From Inia geoffrensis (lineage: Eukaryota; Chordata; Mammalia; Artiodactyla; Iniidae), in NCBI GenBank assembly GCA_036417435.1, contig CM070900.1:167204815-167268814 (forward strand): 64,000 bases of DNA. The letters run 5' to 3'. The position numbers were made by a program, and so were the translations under genes. Positions within the stretch are counted from its first letter, which is position 1. Each line of letters opens with the position of its first letter. The notes beneath the pieces were generated by a model. That model was not told the DNA's origin, searched no databases, and saw only the letters and a list, made by a program, of their open reading frames with translations. This document shows, piece after piece, positions 1-11,197 of the stretch.

Positions 1-525
1 TTCTTGTTTACCTATTTTATACATAGTAGTGTGTATCTGTTAAACCCATACTCCTAATTCATCCTTCTCCTCCCTTCCGCTTTGGTAACCAAAGTTAGTT
101 TGTTTTCTATGTCTGTGAGTCTGTTTCTGTTTTGTAAAAAAGTTCATTTATATTATTTTTTAGATTACATATATTAATGATACCATATATTTGTATTTGT
201 CTGACTTCATTCAGTATGATAAGCCCTAGATACATGTACATACCACATCTTTATCCCTTCATCTGTTGATGGACACTTAGGTTGCTTCCATGTCTTGGTT
301 ATTGTAAATAGTGCTGCAGTGAACATTGGAGTCCATGTATGTTTTCAAATTAGAGTTTTGTCGTTTCCAGATATATGCCCAGGAGTGGGATTGCTGGATC
401 ATGTGGTAACTTTATTTTTAGCTTTTTAAGGAAACTCCATACTGTTTCCAACTGGCTGCACCAACTTACATTCCCACCAGCAGTGTAGGAGGGTTCTGTT
501 TTCCTCTTTTATTTATTATTTACCA
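1..525 (-). mobile_element. L1 LINE, 3' part of ORF2 and 3'UTR, antisense
   Basis: On the minus strand this reads as the last part of L1 ORF2 and part of the 3'UTR. Diagnostic phrases on the + strand include 'atctgttgatggacacttag', 'gtaaatagtgctgcagtgaa' and 'cccaccagcagtgtaggagg', which recur in every antisense L1 in this window. The element is cut by the window edge on its 3' side. On its 5' side it stops near 525, where the expected 'ctccacaccctctccagc' stretch is missing, so it is 5'-truncated or internally deleted. The high divergence suggests an old L1M-class copy. Confidence 0.85.
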
Positions 526-3500
526 TGTCACTCATACAACATATCACTATTTTTCTGAATTTCTGAAAACTATATACTTTTTAAATTTAAAATATGTTAA
601 ACATGTTGCATTTTATTCCAAAGGTATTTTATGAACCAAAATCTAGAAATTTATTTGGTTCTTGATTTACAACGTTGATGAATTGTTTTTGGAATTACTT
701 CAAGATTGCTTCAAGAGTAGTTTAATTTTGACTTTCATTGAGAGAAGTGTCTGAACTTAAAATATACATGGAAATGTATCACAGAATAAAAATTCTGTGA
801 CTGTGAAAATTTCTTCCACTCTAATGCTTGATTATTATATACAGTTTAAGAGATTTTTATTCTTTCCATTTTTACTATACCATCCTCATAAGAAAAAAAT
901 GTTGATATTTCTAGTGTGATAATAAATTAGAGCTGGGTAGTTGTTAGATTTATTGTAAGGTACATAAGAAGGCTTAATATTACAGAAGATTTAGAACAAC
1001 TCAACCAAAAAAAAATGACATGGATTTTTACATAGAATTTTATTTCATTAAAAATTTCTCTATTGCTTTCTATTTTTAAAGAGCAAATAATTTCCCTGTG
1101 AGGAAAATAACTTCAAAATATACAATCAAATAATTTGTGGCCAATAACTATAAATACCCATGTGCTTTCCACTTTTGTGTGTGCAAGTTTTATTTTTATT
1201 ATTTACACATATCCAAATTTTACAAGTTTATGTAGCTAGACATTTCCTAATTTTTATATATTATTTCAAGAAACATGTGTCAAAGAATGATGGTTCATTC
1301 TGGTTCACAGTTTGACCACTGTCAAATACGATGTCTTTAAAAATTCATGGTATAAGAAATAATTAAATTACCTCAGCTGCTGTGTGTGAGTGTGTGCTTT
1401 TGCTCTCTCAGGTATGAAGTCTTATTCTCTTCTGAGTTCATTGTAACTTAATGTTTCCTCTTTGAATGAGTCTCTTGACTATAATTTATATAGCTTCTTA
1501 CCAGTGACAGGCATTAAGCTTACTTCCTGAGGTGGAAGAGTACATGGGAATTGTGATAGATTGGCAGAGCTCTAGATTTATCTACTTTATTCACAAAACC
1601 AGAGAACCATGCCTAATAACCATAAGTTATCCTCTTTTATTTCTTCAAACATGGATACCAAGATTACGGCTGATGGTTCTAAAATGGTATGGTACAGCAA
1701 CAAATTCTCTTTGATATGTATCTTCTAGAAATTCAATATCTATGATTTTAATATTCTAGGAAGAATTTAGACTTTTCAAGCATCTAAGAGTTAAATTAAG
1801 TTGAGATACTACTTTTTTCAACTTATAAAAAGGAATATATAAACTTAAAAGTTTCAACTGATAGCAGGTATTTGATTGTAAAGCCAGGAGAGACAATGTC
1901 AAATTTTCTCAAAGAGTTAACAGCTCTATTTCTTGTCACATATTCATCATAAAAAGGATTTGGGAAATTTACCCCATTATCTTTTATTTAACTTCTGATG
2001 TATTACTAAGTCTGGAGACTCAGAGTTTAGGAAGTATATATATTTTACCACAGATTTAGAAACTGGCAGGAAAGTTATAAAATCTAATCCAAATGCACTT
2101 TTGAAATAATGTTTCTTGAAAATAATTAGGGAAAATAACCTTCATAAATGAGTGATAATGAAACATTTTAAATAATATTTGCTTTCTTTGAAAAAAATTT
2201 TTTCATTATTTTAATAAGATAAATTCTTTTTAAGGGGCAGCACATTCATGAGAAAAGTAGGAAAGAAACAGTAATTTTATCAGGTCTATTTTCTGTGAGA
2301 AGATTAATATAGGTAGCTTTTTGTTGAAGAAACTCAATTGCCTAAAGATTTATGAGACACAGAGCAATATAAGAGGGTCTCTAAAGACCCACAAATAATA
2401 ATACATATACAAATCTAGAATCTGACATCAGTGTATGTTTCAAAAATTTTTTCAAGTAAAAAGTTAGAAAATTTAATAACATTAACTCTATCTTTAAACA
2501 TTTTGAAATCCACAATAAGACTTTATTCTTATGGATTATTTTATCACAATAATATGAAAATAAATCTGGACAGTATTCACTGTGGGAAATATATAAAACA
2601 TTTTTAAATCTCATTTCTATCTTTCTCATAAATCTCCCTTTAAATCACTGCAATGACTATTCTGAATTCATTTGTTTTAAAAAGGAAGTTCAAAAGGTTT
2701 TAATTTTTAGTAAACCAGTCGTTTCTTTGAAGATTTCAAGTGCAACTAATGAGTTTAATGACCTTCCTGAGCAATCTAAATGATAAAAACATTATTGAAC
2801 ACTTGGGTCAAATGCACATTCTACCTCTTTGTTTAAATGCTCAGAGATTGGTGACAATATTTTGCAATAAAATATTGTTTAGGGTATCCTTATTTTGTAT
2901 TTCCATAAAATTTTACATTAATTGCAGATGTCAGCTATTACAAAACTTCAAAACTCAGCTTTGTAAAAGCAATAAATAGGATAATACAACTGTTTCTACG
3001 TCTAGTTTATTCTTCCTGCTAACAACTGTGTACCTTTCCACTGCTCCTGTTGCTAATATATCAATAACAGTTATAATAGTAGTTCAACCACATCTAGCTT
3101 CCCGTGTCACTTAGAGTATGAAGAAATATTTTCACAGAATTCCATTTGGTATGCACAACATGTATGTCAAAAGGTTGTAAGTTTCAATTATTTTTAATGT
3201 GTAAGAAACAAAGTGAAAAATTTTATGACATTCTCAACATTATTTATTTAGCAAATTGTTTAGGTGGAACTTCCACTTAGAACTTCGTACATCAAACATA
3301 GTTCCTGTGCCTGTTACAGCAAAGTACTTTCCTAGAGTTCCAGGAATTAAATCATTGTTTTCACTCATGGAAGAAAATAGCATACTGGAAATGTGACCAG
3401 CTCTATAGAGTAAAAGTATGACAGGCTGCTTGTTTCCACTGTCAGAGGCTGTCTCCATTTTTCTCATCTGTCATGGAGTTCAATAAGAGATGAGATCAAA

Positions 3501-4324
3501 GTCACTTATGAAGTGCAGACATTAAACATTTTAGAGGTACATGAGGTCAATGAAAGCATTTAGAACATGTCATTAATTTAATACTATACCACTCTGTTAC
3601 CAAAGTAATAGTTAATGCATTTTGAATCATCATATAAAAGCTCCCTATCATATCTGATTGAGCCTATTTAGACATTTTATTTTAATGTCTGAATATGTAG
3701 CTTCATTTATATTATATTGCCCCATTTTTTAGGAAATATTAAAATAACTTGAAAAGCAGTGACATGAAATCATTTTATCTTTTGTGGAGAAAAAATTAAT
3801 GGTTCCTAGGATATAAAAAACCCTCTTCATTGTGGCATATAAACCTCAAAAAACAAATAATCAGAATCTATAAGTATTTATGACTCATCCAAGGAGAAAG
3901 ATAGAAAATACTTTATCAGATTCATTAACTTTTCAGGTCACTACATACAATTCAGAATATTGCTGCCACGGTGTGCTAACTCAGCTGTGTAGAGTGATAC
4001 AAAATGTTAGAGATCAAACCATTTAAATTTTTTTCTGTCAATTTTCATTTCAGTGTTTATCTCATGGTAAAAAACATCTATTCTCTAATATGCTAATATA
4101 ATATTTATGTGCTTTATTTAAATTCAAATATTTCATTGGTTATAAATACATATATTTCCATACTAAACATATCTGAAATGGAAATGTTTTTCAATCAATA
4201 AGAATACATTATGTCATAGCTTCATATTCAGCTTTTTCTCTTTCTTAGTGGTACATGAAATAATGTTATATCTAACAGATTAGTATATATAAGATATAAT
4301 GATATGTATAAGATATAAGTCTGT
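526..4324. other. unassigned AT-rich intergenic or intronic DNA
   Basis: No gene or confident repeat was recognised. The stretch is strongly AT-rich with many in-frame stops on both strands. The longest frames are short: a 75-aa minus frame at 3240-3467 and an 82-aa minus frame at 2381-2629. Neither resembles a protein family I know, and neither has splice-site or Kozak support that I can defend. Confidence 0.6.
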
Positions 4325-4776
4325 GCATTAGGAACTAACATAGTGTTGTAGGTCAATTATACTTCAAAAACAAACACACAAAGACACAAATAAGCTCATA
4401 CAAAAAGAGATCAGATTTGTGGTTACAAGAAGTGGGGGTTGGATAGAGGGGAAATTGGATGAAAGTGGTCAAAAGGTACAAATTTCCAGTTATAAGTTAA
4501 ATAAGTCCTAGGAATATAATATACAATAATATGATTAATGTAATTAACATTCCCGTGTATTATATACGGAAGTTTTTAAGAGAGTAAATCCTAAGAGTTT
4601 TCATCAGAAGGAAAAATTTTTCTTTTATTTTGTGTTTATATGAGATGGTATTTGTTTAGTAAACTTATTGTGGTAATCATTTCATGAGGTATGTAAGTCA
4701 AATCATTATGTTATACACTTTAAACTTATACAGTGCTGTATGTCAATTATGTCTCAATAAACTGGAAGAAAAAAGA
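4325..4776 (+). mobile_element. L1 LINE 3' end (3'UTR with poly(A) signal)
   Basis: Matches the 3'UTR layout of L1MA/L1MB-class elements. It has 'gatcagatttgtggttacaa', then 'aaattggatgaaagtggtca', then 'ttcatgaggtatgtaagtca', and ends in 'cagtgctgtatgtcaatta' followed by a CAATAAA signal and a short A-rich tail near 4770. No ORF2 sequence precedes it, so it is a heavily 5'-truncated insertion. A shorter L1-end-like phrase at 4325-4375 ('gtaggtcaattatacttc') may be a second overlapping tail. Confidence 0.8.
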
Positions 4777-4800
4777 TATGATGCTTTAAAATATATGTAG

Positions 4801-4987
4801 GGCTTCCCTGGTGGCACAGTGGTTGAGAGTCCGCCTGCCAATGAAGGGGACACGGGTTCATGCCCCAGTCTGGGAAGATCCCACATGCCGTGGAGTGGCT
4901 GGGCCCGTGAGCCATGGCCGCTGAGCCTGTGCGCCCGGAGCCTGTGCTCCACAATGGGAGAGGCCACAACAGTGAGAGGCCTGCGTA

Positions 4988-5035
<48 letters not shown>
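4801..5035 (+). mobile_element. CHR-type tRNA-derived SINE
   Basis: The full-length head 'ggcttccctggtggcacagt' (RNA polymerase III A-box region) is followed by a B-box-like 'gggttcatgcccc' and the GC-rich body ending 'gagaggcctgcgtacc'. The usual poly(A) tail is replaced by a CA microsatellite. The flanking direct repeat is 'aaaatatatgtag' (4788-4800) against an AT-expanded 'aaaatatatatataag' from 5036. Mobilised in trans by L1; no coding capacity. Open frames of 88-139 aa crossing it come from the SINE and the CA repeat. Confidence 0.93.

Positions 5036-5036
<1 letters not shown>
4989..5036 (+). repeat. (CA)n microsatellite forming the SINE tail
   Basis: About 24 uninterrupted CA units directly follow the SINE body. 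They probably grew from the A-rich tail after insertion. Confidence 0.97.
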
Positions 5037-5040
<4 letters not shown>

Positions 5041-5051
5041 ATATATATAAG

Positions 5052-6142
5052 GCATGTGCTTGGAAATAAAATAATCTCTGTATAAATGCTGCTTTTAGGA
5101 AATATTGGTTTAGTGAAGGATATTGGCAAGCTAGAAAACACAATGTGCTGTGATATCCAAGCCTGTAGAACAAAACAATAGAAGAGTTTTAGAGGGTAGG
5201 AGTTTGTCTGTGGGCTCTAGTAATATGTAAACACATACAGAGAAACATTGCATATTTATTAACTCTTAGAAACTCGAAGTATATACTAGATATTATCCCA
5301 CTAAGTTAAAAAGTGATTATATGAAGTAATTTAATCCTATATATATGTATAACATTAATAATTATTTAATGAAGATCCTCTTGATGAGACAAATACATTC
5401 ATTTCTTGGAGATTTTGAGGTGTTTTAAATCCTAAAAACAATATTTTGATACACTTGAACTCTATCTAAGATTCTGGGGGACACTCGTTTGGTCTCTTTA
5501 TGAGCTATTTATAATATTCAACAATCTGTCCCACATTTTTGTGCCATTGCCACATAGATTTATTTATTGAATCATTAAAGCACACTTGAAGTTATGTTAG
5601 TACAATAACTCATGTTATTAATTTTTATCATAATTGTTTTAGTTGCTTTTTACTATCTTTAAATTTACATTTATCAATCTTGCTGCACTTTGAAATTGCA
5701 TGAATAGAGGTTCAAAAACCCTAATCTTCAAGCTATATGCAAACTCTTACATCATATCATTTTAGGTCTAACTCAGTACTGATGTCTTTAAATTTCTTGA
5801 TCAGGTAAGCAAGGTTGAGATTCCCTGCATTAATCCATCTTTAGCATGCTTTATATTCAATATGTTCTTGCTTAAACTAAATTCATTTCTTTACCATTTT
5901 GTTTTATTTTCATTGTTTGAAAGATATAGGATACTTGAACATGAATAAAAATTGTGAAGATTCTAATTTAAAATGAGCAAAAATATTAGAATTTAATAAA
6001 ATATTGTGTCCATCATATTTTTACTGTTCTGTAGAATAATAGTTATAAAAAGCCAAAATGGACAGATATACTGCAGTCTCAATCATGTTCTCCCCATATA
6101 ATTGAAATAGCAATCATCTCCAAATTGTCAAATTCAATAGAC
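5052..6142. other. unassigned AT-rich DNA
   Basis: No gene or confidently recognised repeat. AT-rich and stop-dense in all frames. Confidence 0.6.
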
Positions 6143-6353
6143 CAGTGCTTGGAAAGTTTTTTTTGAAGAACCAGATATAAAATATATTAAGTTCATGTGC
6201 CAAATAGTTTCTGCCACATCTATTCAACTGTGCTGTTGTATTTCAAAATTAGCCACAGACCATACAGAAATGAATAGATGTGTATGTGTTCCAATAAAAT
6301 TTTATTTACAAAAACAGATGTCAGTCCCATGGACCATAGTTTGCCTACCTCTG
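6143..6353. mobile_element. hAT/Charlie-type (MER1-group) DNA transposon remnant
   Basis: The left end 'cagtgcttggaaagtttt' and right end 'gtttgcctacctctg' fit diverged terminal inverted repeats of the MER1/Charlie group. The interior contains the known phrases 'ccacagaccatacagaaatg' and 'tccaataaaattttatttac'. The immediate flanks 'caatagac' (6135-6142) and 'aaaaagac' (6354-6361) agree at 6 of 8 positions, as expected for an old 8-bp hAT target duplication. It is non-autonomous and encodes no transposase. The exact family name needs a repeat-library search. Confidence 0.7.
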
Positions 6354-6377
6354 AAAAAGACAATTATCACTTATTTT

Positions 6378-7000
6378 ATTTAGATCTGAAGTGAGCCTCT
6401 TGCAGGCAGCAAATATACTGGTCTTGTTTTTGTGTCCATTCAGTCTGTGTCTTTTGGTTGGAGCATTTAATTCATTTACATTAAAGGTAATTACCCATAT
6501 GTATGTTCTTATTCCATTTTGTTAATTGTTTTGGATTTGTTTTTGTAGGTCTTTTTTCCCTCTTCTTTTGTTCTCTAGTGATTTGATGACTATCTTTAGT
6601 GTTATGTTTAGATTCCATTTTCTTTTTTGTGTGTATATCTATTATAGATTTTTGTTTTGTGGTTACCCTGAGGTTTTTGCATAGGAATCTGTATTTATAC
6701 ATGCTTGTTTTAAGTTGCTGATATATTAATTTCAAATGCATTTTAGATACTCTGCATTTGTACTCTCCTTCCCTCACAGTAACTGTTTTAGATATTATAT
6801 TTTACATCTAATTGTTTTGTGTATCTCTTAACTGCTTATTGTGGATACAAATGATTTTACTACTTTTGTCTTTAACCTCCCTACAAGCTTTGTGTGTGAA
6901 TGATTTCCTACTTTTGTTGTATGTTTACCTTTATCAGTGAGCTTTTCCATTTTGTAATTTTCTTATTTCTAGCTGTGGCCTTTTCTGCCTAGAGAAGAAA
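6378..7000 (-). mobile_element. old L1 LINE fragment, ORF1-ORF2 junction region, antisense
   Basis: On the minus strand this runs from the end of ORF1 (the 'ctgcctagagaag' region near 6987), through a long spacer, into the start of ORF2. On the + strand 'gtgagcctcttgcaggcagc' and 'ggagcatttaattcatttac' mark the ORF2 N-terminal coding region. The 98-aa minus frame at 6481-6777 lies in the spacer and is not a gene. The long spacer suggests an older L1M-class element. No 3' end is present. Confidence 0.7.
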
Positions 7001-8333
7001 GGTGTTCTGCAACTTTTTATCTCTATGTGAACAGAAAAGTGTTATACCTTTAGAGGTCACAGCCTTGAGAATAGGCTATCTTGTATATTTCAGGCTATGA
7101 ACAACAATCTTTTACAAAAGGTGCAGAGCCAGCATGACTAAGCACAAGCAACAGAGCACAAATGTTAGAGCTAAAGGAATAGATTCAATGTGGAGTCAGG
7201 TTTGTTTTTTTTATTACATCAACACCACTATATGGTAGACTCCTTGAGAAATCATTTCTTCATAAGGATACTACTGAGGAAAATTGGTTGGCTTTGAGGG
7301 TTGTAAGAATTACAACTTAAAGATAGTGGTAACAAACTCTAGTAATACAGGTAATATAACACATGGGAACAGATTTGGAAAATCATGAAACTACAAAGGG
7401 AAAAACAAATAATTTTACTAAAGCCAAGTGACCTAAAAGGAAGTAGTGTGTTGAGCTAATTTATATAGAACTTTGGCTATAAAGTGATCCAGTCTTAAGT
7501 CAGTAGTTATTGACCTATTTTAATATTTCAGGCAGAGAAGCCACTTAAACACAGCAGTATTTTAGTTTAAGGAAACTAGTTTCTTTGGGTAAAATTTTTT
7601 CAGATATGAAAGTTTGTAAATAAGAAGGCTCTTTGGAAGAGGCTCATTATTAAATTTCAGACCATAAAAACATGGACTTATAGTAGTGGATGTTGGGCTG
7701 GAAATGAATAAAAATAAATATGCTACATATTAAAGAAAACAAACCCCTTCTTAACTTTAATATTCATTATGAATTCAGAATTTTAAAGATGTTAGGATGG
7801 AACGCAAGAAAGGAAAAATTAGGGAAAAAGGGAACTTTCAACAGAGAAAAAAACTTATTAAGCTCTTAAAGGATTCTGTGTCTAATAATAGATTATGGCT
7901 CTCATACTTCTAACTTACTCTACCATCTTTTGAATCTAATAATACTAAAACTCAGCAATATCTATGTAGAATTAGGTGATATCCTTATATTTTCTTACAT
8001 CCCCATAAAATATCTGATGTATAATTAGTGGAACAATCTATAATCCTGTTTGATTATAGCTTATAAGTTTTGTAAGGTAAACCCAACCTCATGTGTCACC
8101 ACAACCCATACAGCATACACTTTGTCCTCATCAATATGCATTTTATGAAATGAACACACACTCTTCGTTGATGGTATTGTGCTTATATTATTGTTCTTGC
8201 CAAGAAAGTTCTACACTTCATCTGAAAAAACTTCTGCTGATCTTTATAGGTCCAGTCCAAATATTGCTTCTGCTTTGAAGGCATCTCTGCTATTCATTTT
8301 TCTTTTTGTCACTAGTAAATTATCATTTATTTT
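7001..8333. other. unassigned AT-rich DNA
   Basis: No gene or recognised repeat was identified. Short frames near 8093-8385 (61 and 68 aa) partly run into the L1 that begins at 8334 and have no family resemblance. Confidence 0.6.
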
Positions 8334-10730
8334 ATTTTTTTTAACGTCTTTATTGGAGTATAATTGCATTAGAATGTTGTGTTAGTTTCTGCTGTATAAC
8401 AAAGTGAATCAGCTATATGTATACATATATCCCCATATCCCCTCTCTGTTGCATCTCCCTCTGATGCCCACTATCCCACTCCTCTAGGTAGTTACAAAGC
8501 ACCAAGCTGATCTCCCTGTACAATGCAGCTGCTGCCCACTAGCTATCTATATTACATTTGGTAGTGTATATATGCCCATGCGACTCTCTCAGTTCGTCCC
8601 AGCTTACACTGCCCCTCCTCATATCAAGTCCATTATCTATGTCTGCATCTTTATTCCTGTCCTGCCCTTAGGTTTATCAAAATGATTTTGTTTTGATTCC
8701 ATATATATGTGTTAGCATATAGTATTTGTTTTACTCTTTCTGACTTACTTCACTCTGTATGACAGACTCTAGGTCCATCCATCTCACTACAAATAACTCA
8801 ATTTCATTTCCTTTTATGGCTGAGTATTATTCCATTGTATATATGTGCCACAACTTTTTATCCAGTCATCTGTCGATGGACACTTAGGTAGCTTCCATGT
8901 CCTGGCCATCGTAAATAGTGCTACAATGAACATTGTGGTACATGACTCTTTTTGAATTATGGTTTTCTCAGGGTATATGCCCAGTAGGGGGATTGCTGGG
9001 TCATATGGTAGTTCTACTTTTGATTTTCAGGAACCTCCATACTGTTCTCCATAGTGGCTATATCAATTTACATTCCCAACAGCAGTGCAAGAGGGTTCCC
9101 TTTTCTCCACACCCTCTCCAGCATTTATTGTTTGTAGATTTTTGATGATGGCCATTCTGACCGGTGAGAGGTGATACCTCATTGTAGTTTTGATTTGCAT
9201 TTCTCTAATGATTAGTGATGTTGAGCATCCTTTCATGTGTTTGTTGGTAATCTGTATATCTTCTTTTGAGAAATGTCTATTTAGATCTTCTGCCCATTTT
9301 GGGGTTGGGTTGTTTTTTTTTTTTTGGATATTGAGCTGTATGACCAGCTTGTATATTTTGGAGATTAATCCTTTGTCATTTAGGATTTGCAAATATTTTC
9401 CCCATTCTGAGGCTTGTCTTTTTGTCTTGTTTATGGTTTCCTTTACTGTGCAAAACCTTTTAAATTTTATTAGGTCCCATTTGTTTATTTTTGTTTTTCT
9501 TTCCATTTCTCTAGGAGGTGGGTCAAAAAGGATCTTGCTGTGATTTATGTCAAAGAGTGTTCTTCCTATGTATTTCTCTTAAGAGTTTTATAGTGTCTGA
9601 CCTTACATTTAGGTATTTAATCCATTTTGAGTTTATTTTTGTGTATGGTGTTAGGGAGTGTTCTAATTTCATTCTTTTACATGTAGCTGTCCAGTTTTCC
9701 CACCACCACTTATTGAAGAGACTGTCTTTTCTCCATTATATATTCCTGCCTTCTTTATCAAAGATAAGGTGACCATATGTACATGGGTTTATCTCTCAGC
9801 TTTCTGGCCTGTTCCATTGACCAATATTTCTGTTTCTGTGCCAACACCATACTGTCTTGATTACTGTAGCTTTGTAGTGTAGTTTGAAGTCCAGGAGCCT
9901 GATTCCTCCAGCTCCATTTTTCTTACTCAAGATTGCTTTGGTTACTTAGGATATTTTGTGTTTCCATACAAATTGTGAAATTTTTTGTTCTAGTTCTGTG
10001 AAAAATGCCATTGGTAATTTCATAGGGATTGCATTGAATCTGTAGATTGCTTTGGGTAGTATAGTCATTTTCACAATGTTGATTCTTCCAACTCAGGAAC
10101 ATGGTATATCTCTCCCTCTGTTTATATCATCTTTAATTTCTTTCATTAGTGTCTTAATAGTTTTCTGCATACAGGTCTTTTGTCTCCTTAGGTAGGTTTA
10201 TTCCTAGGTATTTTATTCTTTTTGTTGCAGTTGTAAATGGGAGTGGTTCCTTAATTTCTCTCCGATTTTTCATCATTAGTGTATAGGAACGCAAGAGATC
10301 TCTGTGCATTAATTTTGTATCCTGCTACTTTACCAAGTCCATTGATTAGCTCTAGTAGTTTTCTGGTAGAGGCTTTAGGATTCTGTATGTATAGTATCAT
10401 GTCATCTGCAAACCATGACAGCTTTTCTTCTTCTTTTTTGGTTTGGATTCTTTTATTTCTTTTTCTTCTCTGATTGCTGTGGCTAAAACTTCCAAAACTA
10501 TGTTGAATAATAGTGGGGAGAGTGGAGAATCTTGTCTTGTTCCTGATCTTAGAGGAAATGGTTTCAGTTTTTCACCATTAAGAATGATGTTGGCTGTGGG
10601 TTTGTCATATATTGCCTTTATTATGTTGAGGTAAGTTCCCTCTGTGCCTTCCTTCTGGTGAGTTTTTATCAGAAATGGTTGTTGAAATTTTTCAAAAGCT
10701 TTTTCTGCATCTAATGAGATTATCATACTG
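8334..10730 (-). mobile_element. 5'-truncated L1 LINE (copy A), antisense, joined to copy B
   Basis: On the minus strand the element starts abruptly inside the ORF2 reverse-transcriptase domain at 10730. It runs through the C-terminal region and a 3'UTR of about 360 bp. It ends in 'ccaataaagacgttaa' plus an A-rich tail (T run at 8334-8342 on the + strand). Its truncated 5' end directly abuts the poly(A) of the full-length L1 that occupies 10731-17830, in the same orientation. Its 3'UTR differs clearly from that of copy B, so the two are different subfamily members, not one duplicated element. No clear target-site duplication was found. Confidence 0.93.
8696..10730 (-). pseudogene. L1 ORF2 fragment (reverse transcriptase to C-terminus), broken
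   Basis: The minus-strand fragment begins in the reverse-transcriptase domain at the '[10 protein letters not shown]' motif (10397-10753 frame) and includes '[19 protein letters not shown]', where the family usually has RQGCPLSPLLF-type sequence. A further open piece at 9063-9506 carries the C-terminal '[20 protein letters not shown]' motif and the start of the cysteine region. Frameshifts and stops separate the pieces. The endonuclease domain is absent because of the 5' truncation. It cannot encode a working protein. Confidence 0.9.
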
Positions 10731-11197
10731 TTTTTTTTTTTTTTTTTTAACATCTTTATTGGGGTAAAATTGCTCTACAATGGTGTGTCAGTTTCTACTT
10801 TATAACAAAGTGAATCAGTTATATATATACAGACGTTCACATGTGTCTTCCCTCTTGCGCATCCCTCTCTCCCTCCCTCCCTATCCCACCCCTCCAGGCA
10901 GTCACAAAGCACCGAGCTACTATCCCTGTGCCAAGCGGCTGCTTCCCACTAGCTATCTACCTTACGTTTGTTAGTATATATATGTCCATGCCACTCCCTC
11001 GCCCTCTCATAGCTCACCCCTCCCCCTCCCCATATCCTCAAGTCTGTTCTCCAGTAGGTCTGTGTCTTTATCCCTGTCTTACCCCTAGGTTCTTCATAAC
11101 AATTTTTTTCTTAAATTCCATATATATGTGTTAGCATACGGTATTTGACTTTCTCTTTCTGACTTACTTCACTCTGTATGACAGACTCGAGGTCTAT

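Noticed and set aside
4743..5173. Overlapping 132- and 139-aa minus frames rich in Cys-Val
   Set aside because: They translate the SINE and the CA microsatellite. The same SINE-derived peptide pieces recur at every SINE copy.
10397..10753. Functional reverse-transcriptase fragment
   Set aside because: It is the 5' edge of the truncated L1, has a frameshift before the FADD motif and reads through the neighbouring poly(A).
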